From positions 84,213,928 through 84,277,927 of the forward strand of contig NC_089583.1 in the NCBI RefSeq assembly GCF_019320115.1: 64,000 nucleotides of DNA, written 5' to 3'. A program made the translations under genes and the position numbers. Below, in pieces: positions 1 to 11,937 of this stretch. This DNA is from Miscanthus floridulus (taxonomy: Eukaryota; Streptophyta; Magnoliopsida; Poales; Poaceae). The notes under the pieces were generated by a model, which saw nothing but the letters and a program-made list of their open reading frames with translations, made no database searches and was not told the DNA's origin. Position 1 is the first letter of the stretch. The number at the start of each line of letters is the position of its first letter.

Positions 1-1910
1 GGGCGGCACTGCCGGCCTTATAGGGCGGCACTGCCGCTCTTCAAAAATAAAGCAGACAGTGTTGAGATTTCACATATAGTAACCTAACCCTCTCAATTGC
101 ACAATCCTGCAACAGAAAGACAAAATCCAGTTCAAAGACTGAATACCACAGAAATCTCACACAAGAGAGGATCGAGCTACCAAACCCTAACAACAGCTAG
201 TAAAGAGCTAAACCAGCAAGAACACAAAGTGAAGCATGTGAGACACAAAATTTATCCTATGGTTTAGCTCGCCATCAAGGCTTGCCTAAGTCCACATTAT
301 TGAGGTATCCACAAAAGAATTGGCTCGTCACCAAGGCTTGCCTTGCCCTTGTTCTCAAATCAAGAGAATGAACTCTTGAAGTGAGGGGTAATTTCTTAGC
401 TGAAGAATGAGGTTACAAACCTCCATAGGCTGCCACACGAGTTGGCAAGCATAAGGGCGACGCCTAGCCAGCTAGGAGCAAGCTCCAAGAGTAACAAACC
501 CTAGAATCGTCGGCCAAACATGAACCAGATGCTCTTATACTTTGGGAATTAGTGGATCTTCTCTCCAATCGAGTTTTGCTGTCTTTTCTCTCAAGTTTTG
601 ATGGTTGGAATCAAGGATTTGCTTAAGGGATGAAAGAGCAACAATAGAGGAAGGAGATGTGAGCTTTGGTCTATTCAAGTTTCGAACTGAACCAGTTGGA
701 GAAGAAGGCTCACCGTTGTGAGCCGGCCCAAATGGTATTTATACCTCTTGGGTTCCAACAGTGGTTTATGGGCAGGCACTGTCACCCTCATAGGGCGGCA
801 CTACCGCCCTAGCCAAAACAGGTAGAATCTAGGAGATTGTTGGCTGAGTAAGAGGATATAGATCTATAGTTTTGAGCATCTGGTTGCATAGTTGATCAAC
901 TGTACTAGAATCCCTCTTTATAGTACGGCTTTTCTTAAACTCAAATTCAAAGCATAAAAGAATGTAAATGTCTTTGAGCTAGGTTGCCACTTCATTTGGC
1001 AATTGAAAACTTCTATTATCGAATATGTTTTTCTCATTCTTATTATACCTTGATTATGTGACTTGAACCATTTCCATACATATGAGTTCATCTTCATGGC
1101 TTCAAGTCACTTCCTATTAATGATTTGATCCTCAACACAATATGACTCCTCATAGCTTGATTAGTACCTCGACTCAATGTAAGTACTCTCTTCTTCACCT
1201 TAGCTATGGTACCTCGGTCGCTAAGCCGTCGCTTGCCCTTCACCTTAGCTTAGTACCTCGAAGCCCTTTCCTTGCTATCTTCACCCTATCAAGCCATACT
1301 TAAGTCACATTATATTAAGCATCCATTGAAAACATTGTCTTCAATATTCTGATCCTTGCTTGAATATTTTCTAGATATGAATGTTGAGATCAATCAAGCT
1401 TTAGTTTATCTCACATAGAGACATACATGGATCAACATCAATATGGTCAAGCTAATTCACGATTCCTTATTTCCTTCTCATTTTGGCTTGACATTCCAAT
1501 TGATCTTTCATATATTATCCATGTAAGCAAACCAATGTAGAGATCCGACTTATATCCACTATACATTGTCATTTACCAAGTATGTTTGCTTTCACATGAT
1601 GCTATGATATCCCACAATATAGAAGCCATTTTATTGATTTCCATTTGCATTATTGTCTTTTGCTTGAACTAGATTGCTTTCCAAAAACTTCCAATACAAC
1701 AATACACAGTTTGGACATTCACTTTAACACAATGTGGCGTATCATCAAGTTTGCCTACTAGTTGAACCTTGTATATACTTGTTAATACACAACCCACAAG
1801 TATATGCAATAGACTCAATTTCCTATTCAACACTTAGCAAACTTATTAGACCTTTAATTGTGTTGTCATTTAATTTACCAAAACCCACTAAAGGGCTAGA
1901 TGCACTTACA
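1..1910 (-). mobile_element. 3' LTR (left copy) of a Sirevirus-like Ty1/copia element, cut by the window start
   Basis: This block is a near-identical copy of 9813-11787, aligned from about window position 1 against about 9860, so a few tens of bases of the LTR lie outside the window. The element lies on the minus strand. Its LTR begins on that strand with TGTAAGTG, whose complement CACTTACA ends at 1910. A palindromic TATA-like site (GGTATTTATACC) is at 734-745. Paired GC-rich palindromes are at 1-39 and 770-810. The two LTR copies differ by scattered substitutions and small indels, so the insertion is not recent. The outer target duplication is not visible because the left end is missing. 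Confidence 0.9.
734..745 (-). promoter_or_regulatory. TATA-like site of the LTR promoter (left LTR)
   Basis: GGTATTTATACC is a perfect palindrome and so reads as a TATA box on both strands. The matching site in the other LTR is 10606-10617. On the element strand it lies about 1.17 kb into the LTR. A pair of GC-rich palindromes (770-810) lies 25-65 bp upstream of it. The adjacent GAGCCGGCC motif is shared with the TATA region of the unrelated-looking solo LTR at 15113. Confidence 0.55.
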
Positions 1911-1923
1911 ATCTCCCTCTTTT
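1911..1923 (-). other. Polypurine tract of the copia element
   Basis: Directly inside the 3' LTR, the minus strand reads AAAAGAGGGAGAT followed by the LTR start TGTAAG. That is the expected position and composition of a plus-strand primer. The sequence next to it, ending in a purine run after a CATCAATCACC-like stretch, resembles the conserved 3' region of Sireviruses. Confidence 0.8.
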
Positions 1924-4900
1924 GGGTGATTGATGACAACACAACTAAAGCTTATAAGAGATTGATAAACATTAAGATTTTGAATTCTATTATATAGTGA
2001 GCTCCCCCTAAATGTGTGTATTGAAGGAATTTAAATTTTGGCCTCAAATGCCAAATGCACATATTTAAGATGAAGTGTAGGAAACTCCCCTATATCTTAG
2101 CATCCATGGGGTGCAAGGTGTAACATAATAACTGTGATGCTCATGACAGTTCATGCACTCAAAGATTGCTGACCAGCACAGGAGAAAACAAGTATCACTC
2201 AAGGCATGAATGCCACACACTAGCATAAATGGTCCTTATCAAGAGCATCAATTTAAATTATCCTTGCACATACCACAATATTTTTTATATGTATGCCTCT
2301 CCTTTACCCATTTCCATCCTCATATCAATCTCTCTCCCCTTACATTCTCCCCCAATATTTCTCCTCCTTTGTCATTAATCTCCAAAAAGGATCTCTCCAC
2401 CAAAAGGAAGAAATGTTGGTCGATAAGTGAGGGCAAGAGTAGGTAAAAGTTAAGCATATGAGATTTCTCACCTATTTTCTACCAAACAAAGTATGCAACT
2501 TTTAGGTCAAGATTCTTGATAGGTTAGCATATTTGGCTCATACCTCACTTAGATGACTAGTATAACATGAGACAAACTCATGCCATCACCACAAAAGGTA
2601 TCAACCAAATATCTAAAGAATTCTCTAATCGCCACCACAAGAACAAACTTATGGTGTGACTCAAAAATTGCATACACATGCACACACTAGCATGTAAAGG
2701 CCTAGATGCACAAAGGTAATACATGAGTTCATGGAGCTATATACCTTTGTTCTCAGCCTCATAATCTCCACCATGAAGATGATTTCAATACTTGGATTTA
2801 GTGTTTTGATGAGACTAGTACTTCTTTATGCAAGATAATTTCATTTGTGCCCATCTCTCATCATCATCATCTTCAAGGAGATATCATAAACTTATGCTTG
2901 ATATCAATTGAAAATCCATTGCTAGCTCTTGTTGTCATATTGAGATATCAGCTGAAGATAAATTTCTTGATATACCAAGTTAAAGATTATCAATCAATAC
3001 TAATTGAAATATGATCCTTCATAATTTTGACACCAATTGAGAGAGTCTTCATAAGGCTTTATAATGTTTTGGTCGTCAGCAGCTAGCCCAGGGGCCATAG
3101 GATAAGTATTTATACACCCAAAACCAAAACTAGCCATTGAAGTTCAAAAACTAGCCATCAAGACCTGTACAGGTGCGGCACTGCCGCCCTTATGCGCGGC
3201 ACTACCACAGCTCTCGGAAACAGTACAGGTCACCGCACAAAAAATATCATATCTCTTTACTCTGAACTCCGTTTTTAGTGATATTGGACTTTCTGGAAAG
3301 TTTGTTTCGAGAGCTATCCAACCCAACCAAGAGAAATCTCAACATCAACAAGTGCAAGTGTTGTTCTATTGAACGGATCTTCACCAGTTGATGCCAATTG
3401 GAATGAATGCCTGTATCTCATAATGTCACCTTTTGTAATTAGGACACCTGCAACCTGTACATCATCCTCATTTTTTGATTCCTTGCTTGTCATCTCGATA
3501 AATCTCATTAGAGCTTACAAAAGATATAAATCTAAACTAAGATTTTTGAATCATGGGTGTAGGAGCCTCTCCCTAAATATGTGAATAGAGATTTGAATTC
3601 TTAATTTGGCATGAAAGGCCACAATTCACATTTTAGGTGTGATGGGAACCTCCTCCTACATCCATGCCTACTGTGGGTGCTGAACAAAGTATCATAGGAA
3701 TAAGAGTGATGCATATGACAGGTCATATCAGTTCAAGCACACAAGACTCTAGCTGATACAGCATAGGGCGGCACTGCCGTCCTGACTATATCAGTCAGGT
3801 AGCAATCAGATTCCTACAGCAGATCATATGAATATAAAACAATCTAAACTCAGAATATGATAAGCTAAAACAGTAACCATGAATACATGTCCATATCCGA
3901 AGCAAATTTAGTCACAAAATAGCATATTTCATAAAATAGAGTTTTGAGCGACTCTCAAACTCACAATCTAACAACTACTCTCATTGGATCTGGACATTTG
4001 ATGTCACCTAGGAAATGCTCATAAAGACAAGAGATAGTATTAAATTGCACAAGAGAATTTCACAACTAGTGATCATTTTGGATGTGGAAGGCATGTAGAT
4101 CACTAATTGCAAAACCTTACAACATAGATTAAATTCCCTTTTTTTTATAGTGCATACATATACATGTGGAAGGCAAGAACATAGGCACTTTTGGTCAATT
4201 AAGTCCAAACAAGAGAATTTAAGTTATATTATAGAGAGTAGCTACTTAAGAGATAAAAATACAATCCAAATGAATATGAGAGATAACCAATTTGGATTGA
4301 GTCAATGTAGCATACTCATGAGAGACTCATTCGCAGCAAGAGACTACACAAATTCACTAGAAGAAAATGTTAGTCTTAAAAGACACAAGGCGTAGGATGG
4401 GCTCCCCCTTAATATGTGCATCAAGTGCTTGAATTACTTGTGAAATGCACTAGAATCGGTTTAAGAGTCGAGGGAAGTTCATCCTATATCTTGATCAAGG
4501 CATGATAAATTTGCAACAATTGAAATTATGCCAAGGAAATATACCACCACCAAGGTAGATAGATCACCACACATATTTTCATCGATATGACCATCATAAG
4601 TTAGACTTCAATGATTTGGATGGCTATAGTTCTCTCTTGATGAAATGTGGTGAATTAGAGATTTTGTGATCATCCAAGATCCATATTAGTTTCCTAGTTC
4701 TTTCTTTACCTAAAGCAACTCACATAGAGAGCAAAGGTAAAATTCATGAAATTTGCACGTTATGAATTAGGAGTTACCACTTTTTATTGATAAGATCCTG
4801 GGAGATCAATGGGATAGAGCATAGGCACTTGATGAGCACTTAGAGAGGAGAAATAGCAATAAAAGCCCACTCTTCAATTATGTTCTCCATCTCATCCAAA

Positions 4901-7754
4901 TCTAGGTCCATTTAAAGGATTGGGACATTCAACATTTAAACCAGGAGCACTTGGTTTATAAAGATCGAGACCTCCTAGAATAATTGTGAAATACCTAGAG
5001 AATCCAAAGGAACTACCCATCCTCATTTTTCCATGTGTGGGACGGCACATCAAACACTTGAAAGAAACCAATAATCCCACAAGATATAGGCTAAGCTCCC
5101 CCTAAATTTGTGCATATAAGAGTACACAAAGTTCACTTAAGCACATTAACAATATGAGGTCAAGGGAGTGACTTGCATTATACTTCAACTGATTTGAACT
5201 CCTTGAAACTGCTTGCAAATCAATAGTCTCAGCTAATTACTTCTTGTTCCAACTAGTTTCAATCACTTGTTGCTGTTGGTACTCTGATTGCAACTTATTT
5301 GGACCCTTGTGTGAGTTCTTTTCTTTCATTGAAATTTCTTTAGACCAAATTTATATTTCTCATATTTAATGATTCTTCATGACTAACTTGAGAGCTAACT
5401 CAATCTTGTTGCCACAATGCAATCCAATTCCATTCAGTCAGTTTTTAGATTCTATCATCCTTAGAAAGAAAAAGGAAATCCATATCTCTCAGACCACTAG
5501 CCTAATATGCATAAAAATTGGTAGAGATCTTCATCTATGAGTCCTCTAACTTCTCTAAAAAATTAGCTCATTTGAACTCCATTTGGTCTGTGAAAATAAT
5601 TTTCTACCAGAACTGCTCAAATCTGAAACTACACTGTTGAAGCTGACAGAAACCAACTCAAAACTGATTTTCTTTAAAACTAATCTTCATACCAACTGTA
5701 CAGCAGCAACAAGTACTAGATGTGTATAGCATGCTCACAAAGTTTCAGGTCAATTTATCAGTATTTGAATCTCCAAATCTATGCTTGAAGGCAGTCAACT
5801 CAGATTTGTAATTTTCTGGACAGATTTGATGATCGATGATTCTTCTTCTTTTCCTGTCCAATCTTTGAGGTGATTTCAGTTGAGAATACATACAAGATGT
5901 TATATCCATTCAGTCCTCTCATCAACACTCGTAATCTTGTGAATTCTTCTTGTATAGCTTATTCAAATCAACCTCAAACTTGATTCAAGCGAAACTGAAA
6001 CTTTTGATCTAAATGGCCTTTAGCAGCAACATCTTTCTTTAGGTGAAGAATAACCTTTAAGCTTGTGAATTAAATTAGCACAACATCTTCTTATTGATTT
6101 TCTATGAATAAACTCAATCACAAAAAGACATTAGTAACACAAGCACTAGTTTTTCCATTTAGTAACCATTTATATGTGGATGACAAGTGGGTTACCAAAA
6201 TGGAGAAACCTCATAACATGGACTAAATCTCCCTTGATGTCTCATGCACATTCTTTTGAGTGGAATGGAAATGTAAATATGCATGGTTGGTCATTTAAGT
6301 CCAAAGGGCAGATTTAAGCCATATTATGGTGAGTGGCTAACATAGACAAATCTAATCTAAATTAGCTAGAGAGAAAATACATCACATGGTTTTGGATTGA
6401 TAGCCTTCATATAATAGCACACTCTATTTGAGAAACACATTCTCATTTAGTGAGACTACATAAATCACTTAGAGAGAAAGATTAGTCTCATAACTCTAGC
6501 CATAGATTAAAGTCTCCTTTTATAAGTGCTCTAAGTATTTGAATTTCTCATATAGCACTTTATTTATTTAAGAACTTGAGATTTTCACTCTATGTCTAGG
6601 TCATGGCAACAATAGTGTAATCAATTTGAACTATGCCAAGAGATACTCACAACCATTATAGCATGTAGATGCCCATAAGATGAGAATGAGAATTTGGCAA
6701 TCTAACACATGACAAGATTTCATCAAGTAGGAAGTTCTTGACTTGTGAGTAATAAGTCCCTTTACTTGACTTGAGCTTGATTCTTTATTCTTGGACATTT
6801 TGAAATCTACTTGTATCCTCCAATGTGTACCAAGATTCCAAATCCATCAAACCAACTCATAATATGCACGAACATAAACTTGCTTCATTTTGTTTTTCTT
6901 AGTTTGAAGTCCACAAAGGAAAGTCGAGTCATCTATGTTGCTTAATGTGGATGATCAATTCAATTTTGATCATATTTCTATTCTATGACTAGCAACCAAT
7001 GAATATCCTCAAGTGCTTCTATTATCCTAAGTGGCTACACAAGACACAAAGAAGTTTAGTTTCAAATAAATTGTACTTGAGATTTAGATGTTACCACCCT
7101 TCTTGATTGTAATGGATGAGGTGGTCTTTTCATCTTCATCTTGCACATATGAAGGTTGTAGATTTGTCCACGAACTAGACTGGAGTCAGCTGCTACTATG
7201 TAGGAGGGATGGCACTGCCGCCCTTAGGTGCGGCACTACTGCCCTGCTGATTTGCAGCAGGGGTGTGCTGCACCTCTACATTAGAGTTGTCAGCGGAATT
7301 TGGTACAACAACAACTTAAGGAGCTTCCACTTTTGTAGCATGTACTTCTTGTGGTCTTATATCACCAATGGCCATTTTCTTGATTTCTCCACAAGGTGAT
7401 TCCTCATTACCTACAACATGAATAAGATCTTGCTCTACTAGAGAGCCATTAAAAGCATCATATGGCAAATGATTCATTTAGACTTGAAGTACTCTAGCCA
7501 CTCTTAATAATTCACAAACACACATATATTTGTGAACTATTAGAGACTACACATGTCAAGTGGCTAGCTAGCAAGGGTTAGGTACTAGTTACTGAGGTGA
7601 ATATGAAGTTTGAAGTATTTCCATTGATTCATCTTCGGGTCAACCATATAAGAGTATACAGTGTGAATTGATTGATAGCTTGAGTGAATATTTTCAATCA
7701 ACTTGCTCAAGCACCCCGAAGCTTCATATCACCTTCAAGTACCTACAACACTTA
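1924..7754 (-). mobile_element. Non-coding internal domain of the copia element; pol missing; repeated PPT-like units
   Basis: About 5.8 kb lies between gag and the 3' LTR. It contains no protease, integrase, reverse transcriptase or RNase H that I can recognise on either strand; the only ORFs are short and unlike any retroelement domain. It holds several degenerate copies of a unit whose core on the + strand is GCTCCCCCTAA(A/T)..TGTGCAT, that is, a purine-rich tract on the element strand. Cores are at 2001-2010, 3563-3575, 4401-4410, 5095-5104 and, weaker, 6511-6520. The flanks also match between units (for example 1945-2060 and 3510-3625). Repeated polypurine tracts upstream of the 3' LTR are a known Sirevirus trait. 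Paired GC-rich palindromes occur at 3172-3208 and 7206-7244, and a single one at 3765-3783. Confidence 0.75.
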
Positions 7755-9785
7755 CTAAGCACAATTTGATACCCAAACTATATTGGGTCCATTATGGTTA
7801 GTCACAAGAGACTTAGGCACCCAAATGGCCTGTGTGCTAACACATGGTGAACCAATCACCTTTCTAGCACAAGTGCCATTTTTAGGCCTCCTAAGCATAT
7901 TTAAATCAATTGACAAGTTGAGCTTAGAAGTGTTACCCATGAGACAATCCTTACTTAAATGTCCCTTTCCTTTGCAAGTGTAGCATAGGCGGTTCTTGTT
8001 CTTTCTAGCCTTCTCTTCTTGCACTTTGCTTGCTACCTTGCTAATGAACCTCTTTGTTGATGATGACAAGCCTTCACTTTTCTTATTAGGACATGAGCCA
8101 ATTTCATGTCCCTTCTCATGACAACCATAACACTTCCTCTTGCTTCTTCTTGTCTTGTTTTTTGGAAGTGTGGCTTGATCATCGACCTTGTTGGAACACA
8201 TAGAAGCATTGTGACCCATGTTGGAGAACTTGACATGAGCCATCTTCTTCTTCTCTTGGATCTTGCTCACGCCCTTCTCTTCTTTCTTCAAGGGGCAATC
8301 TCTGACATGGTGTCCGTCTTTCTTGCACTTGAAGCAAGTGATGAGAGTCTTCTTTGATTGACGTTGCACCTTGATGGCCTTGGGAACTTTCCTATTCTAT
8401 CCAGGTGCGGCACTGCCGCCCTTGGGGTGCAGCACTGCCGTAGTCTGTGCAGCTGGCTAAACTACTATATTTTGGACAGATTGCACTTCTTTAAGTATCC
8501 CCTTCACTTTGCCATCGTTGGACTTGTAACCCTTTTGATAAGGCTTGATGCATGCATCGGTTGATCCCTTCTCGAGCTTCTTCACCATGTCTTCGTGGTT
8601 ATCTTGAGAAGGTTGAGCATTGCACTTGCCCTTCCATTGAATCAAGTCCCCTTTTAGCATTTCAACATTTTCCTTGAGCTGTTCATTTTCTTTTGTAATG
8701 GAATCATCACAAGTTTCTACAATTACATGCTCAACGGAAGGTTGGCTTGCTTGAGAGCAACACTTGTTAGCACATGATAAATTAGATGAAACTTGTCTAT
8801 ATGTGCATTTGTGAGTGTGAGGTTGGTATGATTTTATCATTATTACCACAACCTCATGAGCAACTTGTAGCATGAGATGAGACTCCATAAGCTTCTCATG
8901 AGAGCACAAAAGCCCATCATGACTTTCTTGCAAAGTCTCATTTTTGCTAATAAGCTTTTCTAACTTGTCTTTGAGCATATAATTCTGATCTTCTAATTGA
9001 GCAACACAAGATAGAGAGTTAATAGTATGAGTTTGCTCAATTGACAAGTTTTCATACCTTTGGACCAAGCTAGCATGAGAGCACTTAAGCTTTTCATGCT
9101 TTTTGGTCAACTTCTCCAAGCATTTGATCTTTTCAACGAGAAGCTCTTCTTGCTTGTAGAGATCTTCTTCTTGCTCTTGAATCTTCTCTATGAACTTGAC
9201 CACTATCAACTTGTCTTTCTTGCTTAGACATGCAAGGTGTTGATTGATCTCATCATCATCACTACCACTGTCACTGTCACTCTCACTTGCCACTTTCTTC
9301 TCTTTCTTTGCCATGAGACCGATATGTGGAGTGGTATAGAGAGTTGAGCTTCTTGGTAAGGTGGATTCATCATTTGGCTTCCACCTATCACAAGCTTCTT
9401 CTTTCTTTAAAATGTTAGTCTCACAAGAACTAAAGAAAGTAGAAGTACCACATGTAAAAATATTGTTCTCACCAACTATTTCATTACCATCCAATAAGTC
9501 ATATGTTGGCGACGAAGTGGATGTGGCATGATCAAATTGGCCTTTTGAGAGAGTCACTTGAGGCTCATCATTTGTCGATGAAGTTGAGCATTCCTCAAGT
9601 GGTTTTTCCAATGAGAGGTTGCTCTCTTCACATTTGGAGTTGTCATACATTTCCTTGAGCGTGGTCCAAATGATATGAGCATCACCGAGTGGTTTACCAT
9701 ATCCAAATATGACAACATCAAGTACATCTTCACTCAAAGCACTCCTCACTTGTCGACATCGTTCTCTCAAGGCGGTTAAACCCAA
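7755..9785 (-). pseudogene. Sirevirus-like gag, N-terminally truncated, interrupted by two in-frame TAG codons
   Basis: Two open stretches (9785-8457 and 8369-7755) share one frame. They are separated only by two TAG codons, 19 codons apart, flanking a palindrome-encoded segment. The first stretch starts with a UBN2-type gag C-terminal piece (residues 1-50) and has no in-frame ATG before residue 46. It continues with acidic and serine-rich sequence and a long coiled coil (about residues 190-310). The second stretch carries three CCHC zinc knuckles (CFKCKKDGHHVRDC, then CYGCHEKGHEIGSC, then CYTCKGKGHLSKDC). Gag packages element RNA and forms the virus-like particle. The usual N-terminal third is absent because the frame runs directly into the primer-binding site. 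No pol follows, so the element could move only by using proteins made elsewhere. Confidence 0.85.
8404..8442 (-). repeat. GC-rich palindrome pair inside gag
   Basis: Two copies of the GCGGCACTGCCGCC-type palindrome lie 20 bp apart between the two in-frame TAG codons of gag. The reading frame stays open through the palindromes themselves. The same pair occurs in both LTRs and at three other internal sites. Confidence 0.8.
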
Positions 9786-9797
9786 AATTGAGAGCCA

Positions 9798-9810
9798 GGC
9801 TCTGATACCA
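9798..9810 (-). other. Primer-binding site, initiator tRNA-Met type
   Basis: The minus strand reads TGGTATCAGAGCC, the standard plant tRNA-iMet primer site. It is two bases from the LTR end CTTTCA (9813 on the + strand). Confidence 0.92.
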
Positions 9811-9812
9811 AT

Positions 9813-11787
9813 TGAAAGGACCTTGATGTCGCCTAGGAGGCCTAGAGGGGGAGTGAATAGGCCTATAAAAATTTAACTTGAAACTCTGTTAGAATAGAGA
9901 GCGGCACTACCGCTCTTCAAAAATAAAGCAGATAGTGTTGAGATTTCACAGATAGTAACCTGACCCTCTCAACTGCTCAATCCTACAACAGAAAGAAAAA
10001 ATCTAGTTCGAAGACTCGATACCATAGAAATCTCATACAAGAGAGGATCTAGCTACCAAACCCTAACAACAGCTAGCAAAGAGCTGAACCAGTAAGAACA
10101 CAAAGTGAAGCACGTGAGACACAAAATTTATCCTATGGTTTAGCTCGCCACCAAGGCTTGCCTAAGTCCATGTTGTTGAGGTATCCATAAAAGGATTGGC
10201 TCACCACCAAGGCTTGCCTTGCCCTCGTTCTCAAATTGAGAGAATGAACTCTTGAAGTGAGGGATAATTTCTTAGCTGTAGGATGAGGTTACAAACCTCC
10301 CAAGGCTACCACATGAGTTGGCAAGCACAAGGGCGATGCCTAGCCGGCTAGGAGCAAGCTCTAAGAGTAACAAACCCTAGAACCACCGGCCAAACATGAA
10401 CCAAATGCTCTTATACTTTGGAAATCAGTGGATCTTCTCTCTAATCGAGTTTTGCTGCTTTTCTCTCAAGTTTTGATGGTTGGAATCAAGGATTTGCTTG
10501 ATGATGAAGGAGCAACAATGGAGGAGAGAGAGGTGAGCTTTGGTCTGTTTAGTTTCGAACTAAACTATTGGAGAAGAAGACTCACTGTTGTGGGCCGGCT
10601 CAAATGGTATTTATACCTCTTGGGTTCCAACGGTTGTTTATGGGCGGCACTGTCACCCTCATAGGGTGGCACTACCGCCCTAGCCAAAATAGGTAGAATC
10701 TAGAGATTTTTGACTAGCTACTTTGGCTAGGTAAGAGGATATAGATCTATAGTTTTGAGCATCTGGTTGCATAATTGACAAACTATACTAGAATCCCTCT
10801 TTATAGTATGGCTTTTCCTAAACTCAAATTCAAAGCATAAAAAATGTAAATGCCTTTGAGCTGGTTGCCACTTCATTTAGCAATTGAAAACTTCTATTAT
10901 CGAATATGTTTTCTTCATTCTCATTATACCTTGATTATGTGACTTGAACCATTTCCATACATATGAGTTCACCTTCATGGATTTAAGTCACTTCCACTAA
11001 TAATTTGATCCTCAACACAATATGACTCCTCATAGCTTGATTAGTACCTCGACTCAATGCAAGTACTCTCGTCTTCACCTTAGCCATGGTACCTCGGTCA
11101 TCAAGCCGTCGCTTGCCCTTCACCTTCGCTTAGTACCTCAAAGCCCTTTCCTTACTATCTTCACCCTATCAAGCCATACTTAAGTCACATTATATTAAGC
11201 ATCCATTGAAAAATATTTCTTCAATATTTTGATCCTTGCTTGAATATTTTCTAGATATGAATGTTGAGATCAATCAAGCTTTAGTTTATCTCACATAGAG
11301 ACATACATGGATCAACATCAATATGGTCAAGCTAATTCATGATTCCTTATTCCCTTCTCATTTTGGCTTGACATTCCAATTGATCTTTCATATATTCATC
11401 CATGTAAGCAAACCAATGTAGAGACCGACTTATATCCACTATACATTGTCATTTACCAAGTATGTTTGCTTTCACATGATGCTATGATATCCCATAACAT
11501 AGAAGCCATTTCATTGATTCCATTTGCATTGTTGTCTTTTGCTTGAACTAGATTGCTTCCAAAAACTTCCAATACAACAATACATAGTTTGGCATTCACT
11601 TTAACACAATGTGGCATAGCATTAAGTTTGCCTACTAGTTGAACCTTGTATATACTTGTTAATACACAACCCATAAGTATATGCAATAAACTCAATTTCC
11701 TATTCAACACTTAGCAAACTTATTAGACCTTTAATCATGTTGTCATTCAATTTACCAAAACCCACTAAAGAGCTAGATCCACTTACA
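9813..11787 (-). mobile_element. 5' LTR (right copy) of the Sirevirus-like copia element
   Basis: This 1975-bp LTR on the minus strand runs TGTAAGTG...CCTTTCA with TG..CA ends. It is near-identical to 1-1910. It carries the palindromic TATA-like site at 10606-10617, palindromes at 9899-9915 and 10642-10681, and runs straight into the primer-binding site. Its outer edge (11787) abuts the MULE-associated gene fragment. The 5-bp target duplication should be CATCC (11788-11792), but the partner lies outside the window. Confidence 0.92.
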
Positions 11788-11937
11788 CATCCTCTATGCG
11801 ATTGTAGAGATCGAGCTATGATAAACGCTGAGAATACGTTGGAGTTTGTATGTCCAAACAAGCATGAAGTAAGTGCAAAATGTATGTGTTGAAATCTTGA
11901 GCTATATGTGTTCATGTACTAATGTCTCATTATTTAG

